NCBI RefSeq assembly: GCF_009664855.1
Contig: NZ_CP045928.1
Location: 3,761,186-3,825,185, forward strand
From: Flavobacterium sp. SLB02
GTDB lineage: Bacteria > Bacteroidota > Bacteroidia > Flavobacteriales > Flavobacteriaceae
Direction of reading: 5' to 3'
DNA: 64,000 bases
This document shows, piece after piece, positions 63,443-64,000 of the stretch. Both the position numbers and the translations under genes were made by a program. Position 1 is the first letter of the stretch, and every line of letters begins with the position of its first letter. The notes under the pieces were generated by a model that saw only the letters and a program-made list of their open reading frames with translations, was not told the origin of the DNA and did not search any database.

Positions 63443-64000
63443 ATGAGAACAAGAGATATAAATAAAGAAGAAATCGTAAAACAAAAAGCTATTGAAATGC
63501 TGGTTTCACAAGGCGTAGAAGGTTTTGGGATGAACCGACTGGCGAAAGAATGCGGAGTTTCTGTGGCAACACTTTATATTTATTATTCGGATAAAGAAGA
63601 TCTTATCAGGAAAATTGGAATCGAAATTGGTAAAAATTTCTTTGAAGAAATGTTAGTCGGATTTTCGCCTGAAATGTCTTTTATAGATGGTTTACGCAAG
63701 CAATGGGATAACCGTTCTAAGTTTGCGATCAACTTTTCTTTGCAAACTACTTGTTTAGAACTTCTAAAACATTCGACTTATGGCGATGCTATTTTAGCAG
63801 AAATTACAACAGACTTCAAGGAACAAATGACAAAATTCATCACAAAAGCTATTGAAAAGAAAGAACTTCTACCCATTACTTTCGAGGTTTTTTGGAGCAT
63901 TGCTTATGGATCGCTTTATTCTCTCTTAGAACTTCACAGAGAAGGTAAATCAATGTCGGGAAAGCCTTTTGTTTTTACTCAGAAAATTAGAGATGAGGCT
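63443..64000 (+). CDS. TetR/AcrR-family transcriptional regulator (3' end outside window)
   Basis: 186 codons are visible from the ATG at 63443 (MRTRDINKEEIVKQKAIEML); the window edge cuts the 3' end. The helix-turn-helix is visible in GFGMNRLAKECGVSVATLYI and YYSDKEDLIRKIG. The ligand-binding C-terminal domain is variable. The gene is probably self-regulated through the palindrome upstream, and may control a gene beyond the window. It is missing from simple long-ORF listings because it runs off the edge. Confidence 0.92.
   Translation, partial: MRTRDINKEEIVKQKAIEMLVSQGVEGFGMNRLAKECGVSVATLYIYYSDKEDLIRKIGIEIGKNFFEEMLVGFSPEMSFIDGLRKQWDNRSKFAINFSLQTTCLELLKHSTYGDAILAEITTDFKEQMTKFITKAIEKKELLPITFEVFWSIAYGSLYSLLELHREGKSMSGKPFVFTQKIRDEA

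Overview
The window is a 64 kb piece of a low-GC Bacteroidota chromosome, most likely Flavobacterium or a close relative. The evidence is a PorP/SprF protein next to a type IX secretion (T9SS) type-B adhesin, a fused SecDF, Bacteroidota-type -7 boxes (TAnnTTTG) and many flavobacterial intergenic hairpin repeats. Most genes are ordinary chromosomal genes. I saw no tRNA, rRNA, CRISPR array, insertion sequence or prophage.

Layout. 1-3.7 kb: T9SS/gliding-type cell-surface genes (partial OmpA-like or other exported protein, PorP/SprF, large CHU_C adhesin). 3.9-10.3 kb: exported aspartyl protease-PDZ protein, aminotransferase, folE, cysS, yidD, lgt. 10.3-20.3 kb: PagL-like lipid A deacylase, secDF, mdh, gyrB, M16 peptidase. 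20.5-25 kb: two tandem asparagine synthetases, one with a wrecked glutaminase site, and a Gre-like factor. 25.1-31 kb: TonB-receptor-like barrel, PhzF protein, giant TPR protein. 31.4-39.6 kb: ftsE followed by a surface-glycan block (four family 2 glycosyltransferases, FdtA-type ketoisomerase, Wzx flippase, FdtB-type aminotransferase, FemAB/GNAT-like acyltransferase), probably for a 3-acylamino-3,6-dideoxyhexose glycan. 39.7-41.7 kb: TRIC channel, PH-domain protein, exported CsgG/TolB-like protein. 42-49.8 kb: the RDD / SpoIIM / DUF4129 / DUF4350 / MoxR / DUF58 envelope cluster. 50-57 kb: phosphatase-like enzyme, DUF2167 protein, TrmH methyltransferase, serine hydrolase, RelA/SpoT. 57.1-64 kb: Fur-family regulator, purA, NudK-type Nudix, an S41 peptidase split by a tetranucleotide repeat, alpha/beta hydrolase, L,D-transpeptidase lipoprotein, partial TetR regulator.

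Main discoveries. (1) The S41 peptidase gene is out of frame at a (GAAA)6 tract; losing one unit restores a 499-residue exported protease, so this looks like a phase-variable ON/OFF switch. (2) A structured element occurs twice on opposite strands (7415-7490 and 41803-41965), with conserved flanks and an 11-bp stem and 5-nt loop of completely different sequence. (3) One AsnB paralog has lost the nucleophile Cys, the substrate-binding Arg and the oxyanion Asn. (4) An intergenic-type repeat phrase is embedded in frame in the FdtB-type aminotransferase. (5) Several families of hairpin repeats sit between genes, two of them inside the MoxR operon.
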